Source: a virus
Length of the DNA: 22,312 nt
Virus record (IMG/VR): IMGVR_UViG_3300030519_000165
Span: 1-22,312 of that record
Direction: 5' to 3' (one strand)
The notes beneath the pieces are model-generated. The model was not told where the DNA came from and did not search any database. It saw only the letters and a list, made by a program, of their open reading frames with translations. Made by a program: the position numbers and the translations under genes. Of the stretch, positions 1 to 6,263 are shown one piece after another (position 1 is the stretch's first letter; each line of letters starts with the position of its first letter).

Positions 1-324
1 GTGGCGAACGGCACGTATGGCCACGATGACCTTGGTAAGCCCTACAAGGCTGTCGGCGGCTTCATAGTGACACCCGGCGGCTATTTCAAGATGGACACCG
101 CTCAAGAGCAAATCCTCTTCGATCAATGCGTTCGCGCTGAGGATGCAGAGGCGCAACTCGCCGCGCAGACGGCCCTGGTGGAGAGGCTGAGGACGGCGCT
201 GGAGAAGATGTGCTCGGACGTGAACCGCAGCGACTACCACGCACGCAGAACAGCTTTTGAACAAGCACGCGCCGCCCTGGTCGCCACCCGCGCACAGGAG
301 CCACAGAAGGAGAGCGCGAGTTGA
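1..324 (+). CDS. Small coiled-coil hypothetical protein, possibly 5'-truncated
   Basis: The frame is open from the first base of the window, which happens to be GTG, so the real start may be here or upstream. The product visible is 107 residues. After a Gly-rich N-terminal stretch, residues of about 40-100 are rich in Ala, Glu, Arg and Leu and look like an alpha-helical coiled coil. No enzymatic motif is visible and I do not recognise a family. The stop codon overlaps the TTG start of the helicase gene (TTGA), so the two are probably translated together. An early or replication-associated role is inferred from position only. Confidence 0.6.
   Translation: MANGTYGHDDLGKPYKAVGGFIVTPGGYFKMDTAQEQILFDQCVRAEDAEAQLAAQTALVERLRTALEKMCSDVNRSDYHARRTAFEQARAALVATRAQEPQKESAS
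307..312 (+). promoter_or_regulatory. Ribosome binding site for the TTG-started helicase gene
   Basis: AAGGAG ends 8 bases before the TTG at 321. This supports use of the rare TTG start, which also gives a TTGA overlap with the preceding stop codon. Confidence 0.6.
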
Positions 325-1688
325 GCTACCCCGACCTGACTCTCGATTCCGGATTGCCTGCAAATGTCGACGCCGAGCGGATCGTTATCGCCGCGGTCCT
401 GATCGACAACGCCTACTTTACCGAGGCCTCCGAGAAGTTAGACTCTGATGACTTCTGCCTCGATTCCAACCGGCGTATCTGGCTGCGGATCTCAGAGTTG
501 ATGGCGAAGCAAAAGGCCGTCGATGAGATTACCCTCGCCGCAGAACTTCGTCGCCATAGAGAACTTGATGCTGTCGGCGGTGTATCCTACATCGCCGGGC
601 TGTCTGAGGGAATGCCGCGGCGACCAGCCATCGGCGATTACGTTGCCGAACTTAAAGACAAGGCCCTGCTGCGCAAACTCATCCACATCGCGAATCTAAG
701 CAGCCAGCGGGCCCAGGACCAATCCGAATCAGCTCAGGATGTTCTCGGCTTCGCCATGGAGCAGATGCAGGCTGCGGCCGAGCAGGGCATATCTTCACCG
801 CTCCAGAGCTTCGGCGCGTTCGTCGAGAAGTCGTATCCATCGGTAGATGCGGTGTTCAAGCACTCGGCACGGTCCCAGGGGCTGCCCAGCGGCTTAAAGG
901 AACTCGACGAGTTGACCTGTGGCTTCCAGCGGAAGGAGTTGATTGTGGTTGCGGCCAGGCCCGCCATGGGGAAGACAGCTGCCGGCCTGTGCTTCTCCGT
1001 TCATGCTTCAATCAACCTCGACCAGACGGTTGCGCTGTTCTCGATGGAGATGCGCAAGGAAGCAATTCTTCACCGACTGGTATCCATGCGGAGCACGGTG
1101 AGCCTCCAAGACATCCGTGAAGGCCGCTGGACCGATACGAACAAGCGGTACGCACTCGACGCCATGAGCGAGATTGTGAGTGCCCCGCTCTACATCGACG
1201 ACCAGGCAGGGCAGTCCGTCCAGAAGATCAAGGCTAAGGCCGCAAGGTTGAAGTCTCAGACCGGGCATCTTGACCTGATCGTGATCGACCAGTTGAACTA
1301 CATCGCGCTCCCGATGGACTCGAAGAAGTACGGCAACCGGAGCCAGGATCTAGGTTTCATCACGCGCGGGCTGAAAGGCATGGCCGTGGAGTTGGATGTG
1401 CCGGTGGTGGTGCTGCATCAACTGAGCCGGGCAAATGAGAAGCGGGATGATCGGGAGCCGCGCTTGAGCGACTTGAGGGACTCGGGCGAGATTGAGCAGG
1501 ATAGCGACGTGGTGATCTTCCCGCACCGTCCGAGTTACTATGACACCAAGGCCGACGACAAAGAGAAGTTGAAGGCGGTCATGCTACTCAGTAAGCAGCG
1601 CCAGGGGCCCACTGGCCGGGCTGAGTGTGAGTATGTGGCCGAGAATACTTTATTTCGCAACACCGAGGTAAAAGCTTCACTGTGGTAG
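321..1688 (+). CDS. dnaB: Replicative DNA helicase, DnaB family
   Basis: This 455-residue protein has the full length and layout of a DnaB-type hexameric helicase, which unwinds DNA ahead of the replisome using ATP. Residues of about 10-110 match the helical DnaB N-terminal domain (LPANVDAERIVIAAVL near the start). The RecA-like core follows. Walker A is ARPAMGKT at about 212-219, and Walker B is LDLIVID at about 317-323 followed by a Gln. Further on come VVVLHQLSR and a GEIEQDSDVVIF segment typical of the family. The start is TTG, chosen for its ribosome binding site and TTGA junction. The phage therefore supplies its own helicase. No helicase loader or primase is in the window. A free-standing HNH gene follows directly. 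Confidence 0.96.
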   Translation: MSYPDLTLDSGLPANVDAERIVIAAVLIDNAYFTEASEKLDSDDFCLDSNRRIWLRISELMAKQKAVDEITLAAELRRHRELDAVGGVSYIAGLSEGMPRRPAIGDYVAELKDKALLRKLIHIANLSSQRAQDQSESAQDVLGFAMEQMQAAAEQGISSPLQSFGAFVEKSYPSVDAVFKHSARSQGLPSGLKELDELTCGFQRKELIVVAARPAMGKTAAGLCFSVHASINLDQTVALFSMEMRKEAILHRLVSMRSTVSLQDIREGRWTDTNKRYALDAMSEIVSAPLYIDDQAGQSVQKIKAKAARLKSQTGHLDLIVIDQLNYIALPMDSKKYGNRSQDLGFITRGLKGMAVELDVPVVVLHQLSRANEKRDDREPRLSDLRDSGEIEQDSDVVIFPHRPSYYDTKADDKEKLKAVMLLSKQRQGPTGRAECEYVAENTLFRNTEVKASLW

Positions 1689-1732
1689 CATGGGGTTGTC
1701 GGGCGTTGGAAGCGCCGGGCAACTTCAAGGCC

Positions 1733-1740
1733 GGAGGAGG
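1733..1740 (+). promoter_or_regulatory. Strong ribosome binding site setting the HNH-AP2 start
   Basis: GGAGGAGG ends 7 bases before an in-frame GTG at 1748. The longer reading frame, which opens at 1682 inside the helicase gene, is therefore unlikely to be the real start. Confidence 0.7.
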
Positions 1741-1747
1741 CCAATCA

Positions 1748-2254
1748 GTGACAACCCCACCTACACCATCCTACCGTGAAATCCCGCTGACCAGAAATCA
1801 AGTTACTCTTGTCGATGAAAGAGACTTTGAGAGCCTGAACGCCTATAAGTGGCATGCCGCATGGTACGCGCACACTCAGAGTTTTTACGCACAAAGGAAC
1901 GAGCGGGGTACGTGCGGGCGCAGGAGACGAGTTGCAATGCAGCGGTCAGTCCTTGGGCTTGATTTTGGCGATAGGCGACTGGCTGACCATATTGATGGAA
2001 ACACTCTCGATAACCGCAGATCAAACCTCAGAATCGTCACGCCGTCTCAAAACGCAATAAATAGCCGCGAGCGCAAGAACAACACGACCGGATTTCGCGG
2101 CGTGTATCGTGACCGAAACCTCTTCCAAGCCAAGATTCGATCTAAAGGTAAATTATTGTTCCTTGGTATGCGCAGTACGGCTAAGGCCGCATATGAGGAA
2201 CTATACCTGCCTGCCATCGAAAAGCATTATGGTGAATTTGCGAGGAAGCCATGA
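1748..2254 (+). CDS. Free-standing HNH homing endonuclease with AP2 DNA-binding domain
   Basis: The 168-residue product has an HNH core followed by an AP2-type DNA-binding domain, the arrangement of phage homing endonucleases that nick or cut DNA to spread themselves. The HNH core is seen at about 62-95, with ADHIDGNTLDNRRSNLR (D80, H81, N89, N93). The AP2-like domain is at about 113-150 (TGFRGVYRDRNLFQAKI). A Gln (Q65) sits where relatives, including the second copy in this window, have the His of a MHR motif, so activity may be altered. The GTG start at 1748 is preferred because of its strong ribosome binding site. The gene sits between dnaB and small early genes, and its stop overlaps the next ATG. 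A hand-counted 60-base stretch near 2101 is about 40% GC, well below its neighbours, which suggests transfer. Confidence 0.9.
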   Translation: MTTPPTPSYREIPLTRNQVTLVDERDFESLNAYKWHAAWYAHTQSFYAQRNERGTCGRRRRVAMQRSVLGLDFGDRRLADHIDGNTLDNRRSNLRIVTPSQNAINSRERKNNTTGFRGVYRDRNLFQAKIRSKGKLLFLGMRSTAKAAYEELYLPAIEKHYGEFARKP

Positions 2255-2508
2255 ACAAGTGGAAGCGCAGAATAGCAACGGCGTGGAAGGTACTGACGGG
2301 CAAGCAGTGCCTGCTGGGCGACGCCAAGTCAAACATCGTCTACGTGCAGGCATCAGGGCCGGACGGGAAGATCGTGCAACTCGTCCCATGGCGCGATCAG
2401 ATTCTGGCGCTGGATAGCAACGGGAGCATCCTGCTGATCAAGTGCGACTATGATCCGTCGATGCCGACAATTCAGTTGTGGATGCAGGAACCGAGGTTAA
2501 GGGGATGA
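2251..2508 (+). CDS. Hypothetical protein, 85 aa
   Basis: A small basic N-terminus (MNKWKRRIATAWKVLTGK) is followed by a probable beta-rich region. The ATG lies in an ATGA overlap with the HNH-AP2 stop, and the stop overlaps the next ATG, so it is translationally coupled on both sides. I see no signal peptide, membrane segment or catalytic motif. Function unknown; it belongs to the early small-gene chain downstream of the helicase. Confidence 0.7.
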   Translation: MNKWKRRIATAWKVLTGKQCLLGDAKSNIVYVQASGPDGKIVQLVPWRDQILALDSNGSILLIKCDYDPSMPTIQLWMQEPRLRG

Positions 2509-2684
2509 GACAGCGATGGAATTGCTGGTTCGGAACGACGTACAGCCGTACTCGCTGGTGGAGCATCAACCTCTGGCCTGCGGTCCAATTCGACTGGATT
2601 TGCGGCAATGAGTCGTTCCACATCGAAGCCAAGTGGCTGCTGTGGGAGTTCAAACTTAACACTTTTTGGAAGAGGGAGCCATGA
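2505..2684 (+). CDS. Tryptophan-rich hypothetical protein, 59 aa
   Basis: The start is the ATG at 2505, which forms an ATGA overlap with the upstream stop. The in-frame codons upstream of it are unlikely to be used. The 59-residue product contains nine Trp, spread over the whole length, with many aromatic and basic residues. It could be a small interfacial or beta-sheet protein, but no family is recognised. The stop overlaps the start of the next gene. Confidence 0.62.
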   Translation: MRQRWNCWFGTTYSRTRWWSINLWPAVQFDWICGNESFHIEAKWLLWEFKLNTFWKREP

Positions 2685-2995
2685 GCATCTTCGATCAGAG
2701 TGTAGACCGCGACTACTACCTCCAGCACATGAAAGACACGATGGACTGGGTTGAGCGCAAGCTGCGCGAGGCCGAGGAAGCCGCCGCTCAAGACCCGACA
2801 CTGCGTAAGACCGGCTACGATGTCGGCATCTACGTCGAGGCGCGCTGGCTGAAGCAGTTGATTGCTGAGTGCGTGGCCAAGCACCAGATGCTTGAAGGGA
2901 TGCAGCGCAGGATGATCGATACGGCCTGCGCCGGGCTGAACATGATGCCTCAGCCATTCGTCTATCAGGAAGTCAAAAACGACGGCAAGTCTTGA
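2681..2995 (+). CDS. Hypothetical helical protein, 104 aa
   Basis: The ATG at 2681 is preferred over a TTG 15 bases upstream, because a purine-rich AGAGGGA motif precedes it and it forms an ATGA overlap. The product is alpha-helical, with an amphipathic stretch at about 22-40 (MDWVERKLREAEEAAA) and a second helix around WLKQLIAECVAKHQML. Small phage and actinobacterial proteins with this helical layout exist, but I cannot place it in a named family with confidence. The stop overlaps the TTG of the next gene. Confidence 0.72.
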   Translation: MSIFDQSVDRDYYLQHMKDTMDWVERKLREAEEAAAQDPTLRKTGYDVGIYVEARWLKQLIAECVAKHQMLEGMQRRMIDTACAGLNMMPQPFVYQEVKNDGKS

Positions 2996-3219
2996 AGCGC
3001 ACCCGAGTCCGCCAATACGTCGAGCGCCTGACCGGCTGGCGCCGGGCATGGGAAGGCTTGAGGAATCAGGCATTCATCATGCTCGACTACGAGATTTCCA
3101 TCGAGGATGCACGGAGGATGTTCCCGACTGCCGAGCGGCTGTGGTACAACCGGGGCAAGACGGCAGTTGAAGTGTACGCACCGCTCGAAGTGGAGGTTGA
3201 CCCGTGGCCGATGAAGTGA
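2992..3219 (+). CDS. Hypothetical protein, 75 aa
   Basis: The start is TTG in a TTGA overlap with the preceding stop, the same junction type as at dnaB. The product has a basic N-terminal helix (KRTRVRQYVERLTGWRRAW), an acidic middle and a C-terminal strand (TAVEVYAPLEVEVDP). No family is recognised. It overlaps the next gene by 16 bases, which supports both being real members of the same transcription unit. Confidence 0.6.
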   Translation: MKRTRVRQYVERLTGWRRAWEGLRNQAFIMLDYEISIEDARRMFPTAERLWYNRGKTAVEVYAPLEVEVDPWPMK

Positions 3220-3410
3220 AGAAAGCAAACTGGTTCAATCCGTCGCTAAACTGGCGTGAGCGCGGCCTGCCAAAACCGGGGCGGAAGGCGGACTATGCGC
3301 GGCTCGTCATCAAGAATCGCTTTGGCTTGACTGAGCGCCAGGGAGTGTTATCGGCCCATGCCTGCGCGACAAGATCGTGCAGTGCGAAGACAACGGCGTT
3401 ATCCGGCTGA
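3204..3410 (+). CDS. Hypothetical protein, probably frameshifted near its middle
   Basis: The GTG start at 3204 lies inside the end of the previous gene, with GGAGG just upstream. The first 45 or so residues read like a normal protein (KKANWFNPSLNWRERGLPKP, then RLVIKNRFGLTERQG). After that, this frame becomes a Ser/Ala/Cys/Thr string and stops at 3410. In the -1 frame the same DNA reads VIGPCLRDKIVQCEDNGVI and ends in a TGA at 3428-3430. That TGA overlaps the next ATG as ATGA, the junction used throughout this block. The intact gene therefore probably spans 3204-3430, joined by a one-base deletion, a sequence error or a -1 frameshift. Function unknown. Confidence 0.55.
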   Translation: MADEVKKANWFNPSLNWRERGLPKPGRKADYARLVIKNRFGLTERQGVLSAHACATRSCSAKTTALSG

Positions 3411-3426
3411 TGTTGGGGGTTTCTCG

Positions 3427-3672
3427 ATGAACTACTCTTTCGGCATCCGCTCGGTCCCACCCTGCTCCGACTGCTGGGAAGATGGGCAGTGCTCGATGAA
3501 CTGCGGACCCGCTGTGTCGCCGACGCAAGTGGCCAACACGCCGAAGGTATCGACCGCTACCTGCGCGAACTGCGACAAGGCAATCCGCAAGGTTGAGGGA
3601 TTCGGGTGGCGACACGTTGCCAGTCACCGCTACGAGTGTGAGCCAGTGAAGAGAGTGGCGACGCCGCGCTAA
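3427..3672 (+). CDS. Small Cys-rich, possibly zinc-binding protein, 81 aa
   Basis: The ATG at 3427 follows a G-rich stretch and lies in an ATGA junction with the -1 frame of the upstream gene. This is preferred to the longer frame opening at 3358. The 81-residue product has clustered cysteines: CSDCWEDGQCSMNC in the N-terminal half, and CANC followed by His residues and a further Cys in the C-terminal half. This suggests one or two small zinc-ribbon-like units, possibly for nucleic acid or protein binding. It is the last gene of the plus-strand block and ends 2 bases before the stop of the terminase gene on the other strand. Confidence 0.68.
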   Translation: MNYSFGIRSVPPCSDCWEDGQCSMNCGPAVSPTQVANTPKVSTATCANCDKAIRKVEGFGWRHVASHRYECEPVKRVATPR

Positions 3673-3674
3673 GG

Positions 3675-6263
3675 CTACATGCGCCTGCCGACCCGCCCAT
3701 GCCCCAGCCTCGCCGGCTCCTCCGAAGTCCGAACCTCTTGGCTGAGCTGGATGCGGTAGATGTTCAGCGAGTGGCCGTCGAGTCCCGACTCCTGCATCGC
3801 CCGTAACTTCTCCTCATTCTCGACCGCCTTGGGCTTCTTGCCGGGCTCTAGTTTGCTCTTGAGGCCATAGCGGCAGTTATGGACCAGTATCCCGTTGGCG
3901 AAGAACTCGTGTGCGTCTTCAACTTCCAGGTCGTACACGTCCGCGAATCCCGCCGTTTCTAATCCGCAGAGCCGCACGGCATTGGAGGCTGCACGTTCGC
4001 ACCTTGTCGTAGAGATTCCTGAGAACAACATCGCCACAAATGACGCAAGCGACCTCGACATAATCAACTTGATTGTCTCGGCGCCACTTTGACTTGCAGG
4101 CGTTGGAGCAGAATCGCTGATTTTCGCTTCCTTGGAAGTCTCCATTGCAGCAATGACAGACTTTTGGAACCAACTTCTTTTCACCGAATTTACATACCTT
4201 GGCGTGTCCTCTGTGCCACTCTTTTCCAGCAGGGGAGTTGTGCCAATCTTTTGCTGCGAGGGAGGCTTTAGCCATATTGATCTTGGCTTGGGCGAGGCGC
4301 TCAGGGCCATGCTTGGCCGCATGTTGCTTCGGAGTGAGGCACTCCAGATCGTCAACATTCGTAGTGCTCTTTGGACAGCGTTCCTTATGGTGGATGTGCA
4401 TCCGACTTGGGATACGACCGAAGGTTTGAATCCATACCTGCCGATGCAAGAAACCTTTTCCACAAGCGTAGTACCCATCCTTGCGGATTTTGTAGACATC
4501 GCCGTTAAATTCAATGAACTCCACGACATAAGTTCATCACCGTAACGGACAGTATTCAATGGCAAAAACCCCCTGTCTGTCCAGAATTCATGGTCGGGAG
4601 TGCAATGTATTTCTCTTCCATCCGAGAACAGTGCGCGAACTATTGGCGCGCCCGCGCGGTTCTTCCAGGCATTGACCACGCGCCTCCACCCTGAGCGCGT
4701 CATCACGTAATCGTTCCACCGCACCTGCTCGATCGGAACCTGCCCGCGCGCGGTCCAAATCAGCGTCCCGGCGACAAAGCAGGAGTCAAGACAATCCATT
4801 TCGATCTTCGCCGCGCCGATATCGGTTTTCAGAATTACTTCCAGGCGTTTTGGATCGCGCATAGCGAGCGGGATAGCCGACACCAGCTCAACACAGTTGG
4901 CCGAGATCAGCCAAACCTCTTCGCCGCGCTGCCCTTTTCGCTTGGTCGCCAGCATCAACTTCGACATCAAACCCCAGCCGCCCTCAAGGTCGTTGTCAGC
5001 CGCTCGCGGATAAGGCATCTCGGACGCCATAAGAATCTCGCCCTCGGTCTGGGCGATGGTGTTCTTGCTGTTCTTCTTGCCGAACGCATCAGGCGAAAGA
5101 AAGAAGTCAGACAATTGCTTCCGCTCGGTTTCAGGAGTCAACTCTACGATCTTCCGAGCGATATCTTCCTCGTCCAACTCTCTGCCTCCACCAGAGTCCG
5201 GAGCCGCCTCGCCACCCGCCACGTACTCCCGGTAGGTGATGATGACCTTGAGAGCGTAGCGCACGTCCCAGCCGAGAAACTTCTTAATCTCCATTGGAGA
5301 CATCTCGCCCATGGCATGCCAGTAGGTGATGCAGTAGTGGCCGCGGGCCCAGTCCTGCGACAGCCACCGCTCCCACCACGGCTTAATCATCTCCCGAATG
5401 TCTTCCGGCGGCCGCACGCTGGCGTTACGGTCAAATGATCTGGTAAAGTAAGCGCCTTCGAGTGAATCCCACGAGCCGTCGAAGTCGCGCGCGACCAGAG
5501 CCTCATCTTGGCTAACCAGGGCTTTACCGTAGTCCGAACGGGTTGCGCAGTATTCGCGCCGCTTCGAGATGGGCCAGGAATAGTAATCCTCGACTGTCAG
5601 ACCATCGGCCTGGAGCGCCGGCCGGACCCACTCGCAGTTGTCGTAGGGGAAGAAGTGGACGAAAGCAAAAGACTTGGGATCTTCGCGCTCATTGAACTCA
5701 TCGTCGTGGAACTTCTTGCGTAGGAAGCCGATGCCCACGCCGCCCATGTTGAAAGCAAGGATGAGCTTGCATGTGCCTTCGGGAACGTCGGGCCAACGGA
5801 CGGCTTGCTTGATTTCGCGGAGTTCCTCTTCCGTGAATTGCTCGGCCTGGTCAACGGCAATATCGAAATAGTTGGCGGACCGGAACCGGCGGATCACATC
5901 ATCGAGAGTTTCGGCGTAGTTGAACTCAATCTGAGATGGTGCGCCATTCGCAAAGGGTAGAGTGATCTTGCGGTCGCCTTTGTGGTAGCAATCTCGCAAC
6001 TGGGGCCACGCGCGCAGCATGGCGTCCTCGTGGTACTTGCGCACCTGGTCTGAGTTGCGCATGACGATAGTGCCGAGAGTGCCTGGGTTGGCTAGCCGCC
6101 GGGCCAACATGACGGACTGAACGCAGCGGGACTTTGCGCCGCCGCGGCCGCCACCTCCCCCGATCCACGTCGCATCATTGCCTTCGGCTAGGTCGAGAAC
6201 ATCGCCCTGTTTGGGCTGGAAAACTAGAAGTGGATTATAGAGAGGGGTCGGGGTCTGCGCCAT
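3675..6263 (-). CDS. terL: Terminase large subunit (packaging ATPase/nuclease) precursor with an in-frame intein
   Basis: TerL drives DNA into the procapsid with its ATPase and cuts it with its nuclease. The precursor is 862 residues; removing the intein (495-796) leaves 560, a normal TerL size. Walker A is GGGGGRGGAKS at 35-45. Walker B is YFDIAVDQAEQ at about 132-142, with Gln after the Asp where many families have Glu. A coupling segment LILAFNMGG follows at about 167-175. The RNase H-like nuclease domain shows D304 (SQDW), a later acidic region and the third-acid motif DCLDS-CRYGL, which the intein splits. The ATG has AAGGAG upstream and lies 29 bases inside the small-subunit gene. Splicing is needed for a complete nuclease. 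It is the last gene of the minus-strand block. Confidence 0.95.
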   Translation of the reverse strand: MAQTPTPLYNPLLVFQPKQGDVLDLAEGNDATWIGGGGGRGGAKSRCVQSVMLARRLANPGTLGTIVMRNSDQVRKYHEDAMLRAWPQLRDCYHKGDRKITLPFANGAPSQIEFNYAETLDDVIRRFRSANYFDIAVDQAEQFTEEELREIKQAVRWPDVPEGTCKLILAFNMGGVGIGFLRKKFHDDEFNEREDPKSFAFVHFFPYDNCEWVRPALQADGLTVEDYYSWPISKRREYCATRSDYGKALVSQDEALVARDFDGSWDSLEGAYFTRSFDRNASVRPPEDIREMIKPWWERWLSQDWARGHYCITYWHAMGEMSPMEIKKFLGWDVRYALKVIITYREYVAGGEAAPDSGGGRELDEEDIARKIVELTPETERKQLSDFFLSPDAFGKKNSKNTIAQTEGEILMASEMPYPRAADNDLEGGWGLMSKLMLATKRKGQRGEEVWLISANCVELVSAIPLAMRDPKRLEVILKTDIGAAKIEMDCLDSCFVAGTLIWTARGQVPIEQVRWNDYVMTRSGWRRVVNAWKNRAGAPIVRALFSDGREIHCTPDHEFWTDRGFLPLNTVRYGDELMSWSSLNLTAMSTKSARMGTTLVEKVSCIGRYGFKPSVVSQVGCTSTIRNAVQRALRMLTIWSASLRSNMRPSMALSASPKPRSIWLKPPSQQKIGTTPLLEKSGTEDTPRYVNSVKRSWFQKSVIAAMETSKEAKISDSAPTPASQSGAETIKLIMSRSLASFVAMLFSGISTTRCERAASNAVRLCGLETAGFADVYDLEVEDAHEFFANGILVHNCRYGLKSKLEPGKKPKAVENEEKLRAMQESGLDGHSLNIYRIQLSQEVRTSEEPARLGHGRVGRRM
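3876..4781 (-). other. Intein (302 aa) within the terminase large subunit
   Basis: Inteins excise themselves from the host protein and join the flanks. All expected splicing residues are visible. Cys is at position 1 (CFVAGTLIWTARGQVPIEQ, block A), and the TxxH motif is in block B (CTPDHEFW). Block F reads VYDLEVEDAHEFFANG, and block G ends LVHN with Cys as the first residue of the C-extein. The flanks rejoin as EMDCLDS-CRYGLKS, a good terminase nuclease motif. Between blocks B and F, where a homing endonuclease domain normally lies, this frame encodes about 190 residues of Ser/Thr/Arg-rich sequence with no domain I recognise. The same bases encode an HNH protein in another frame. Confidence 0.93.
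3919..4524 (-). CDS. HNH endonuclease encoded out of frame inside the terminase intein
   Basis: This 201-residue reading frame is on the same strand as terL but in a different frame, entirely within the intein coding sequence. Its N-terminal part matches the HNH_3 type of homing endonuclease: RKDGYYACGKGFLHRQVW, then GRIPSRMHIHHKE, then a NVDDLECLTPKQH motif. Two Cys clusters follow (CHCCNGD...CSNAC and CVICGD...CSLQC), probable zinc-binding fingers for DNA contact. The start is taken as GTG at 4522-4524, because tandem TGA stops lie five codons upstream in this frame. Only a weak purine stretch precedes it. The last codons overlap intein block F. A sampled 60-base stretch near 4141 is about 38% GC. 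It is probably the homing enzyme of the intein; expression by internal initiation is inferred. Confidence 0.85.
   Translation of the reverse strand: MEFIEFNGDVYKIRKDGYYACGKGFLHRQVWIQTFGRIPSRMHIHHKERCPKSTTNVDDLECLTPKQHAAKHGPERLAQAKINMAKASLAAKDWHNSPAGKEWHRGHAKVCKFGEKKLVPKVCHCCNGDFQGSENQRFCSNACKSKWRRDNQVDYVEVACVICGDVVLRNLYDKVRTCSLQCRAALRIRNGGIRGRVRPGS

Noticed and set aside
1694-1722. A possible stem-loop between dnaB and the first HNH gene.
   Set aside because: Pairing needs bulges and a mismatch, and no T run follows, so it is not a convincing terminator.
2438-3073. A 211-residue minus-strand open frame opposite the small early genes.
   Set aside because: The plus-strand genes here are joined by overlapping stop/start codons, most of them with purine-rich motifs upstream, whereas the minus frame is Ser/Leu/His-rich with no motif.
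4132-4545. A 137-residue plus-strand open frame opposite the intein HNH gene.
   Set aside because: It has no protein-family pattern and is fully explained as antisense to the HNH frame. It was considered because the region is already dual-coded on the other strand.
3675-6263. TerL as a pseudogene disrupted by an insertion.
   Set aside because: The frame is open throughout, all intein splicing residues are present and the flanks rejoin into a good terminase motif.
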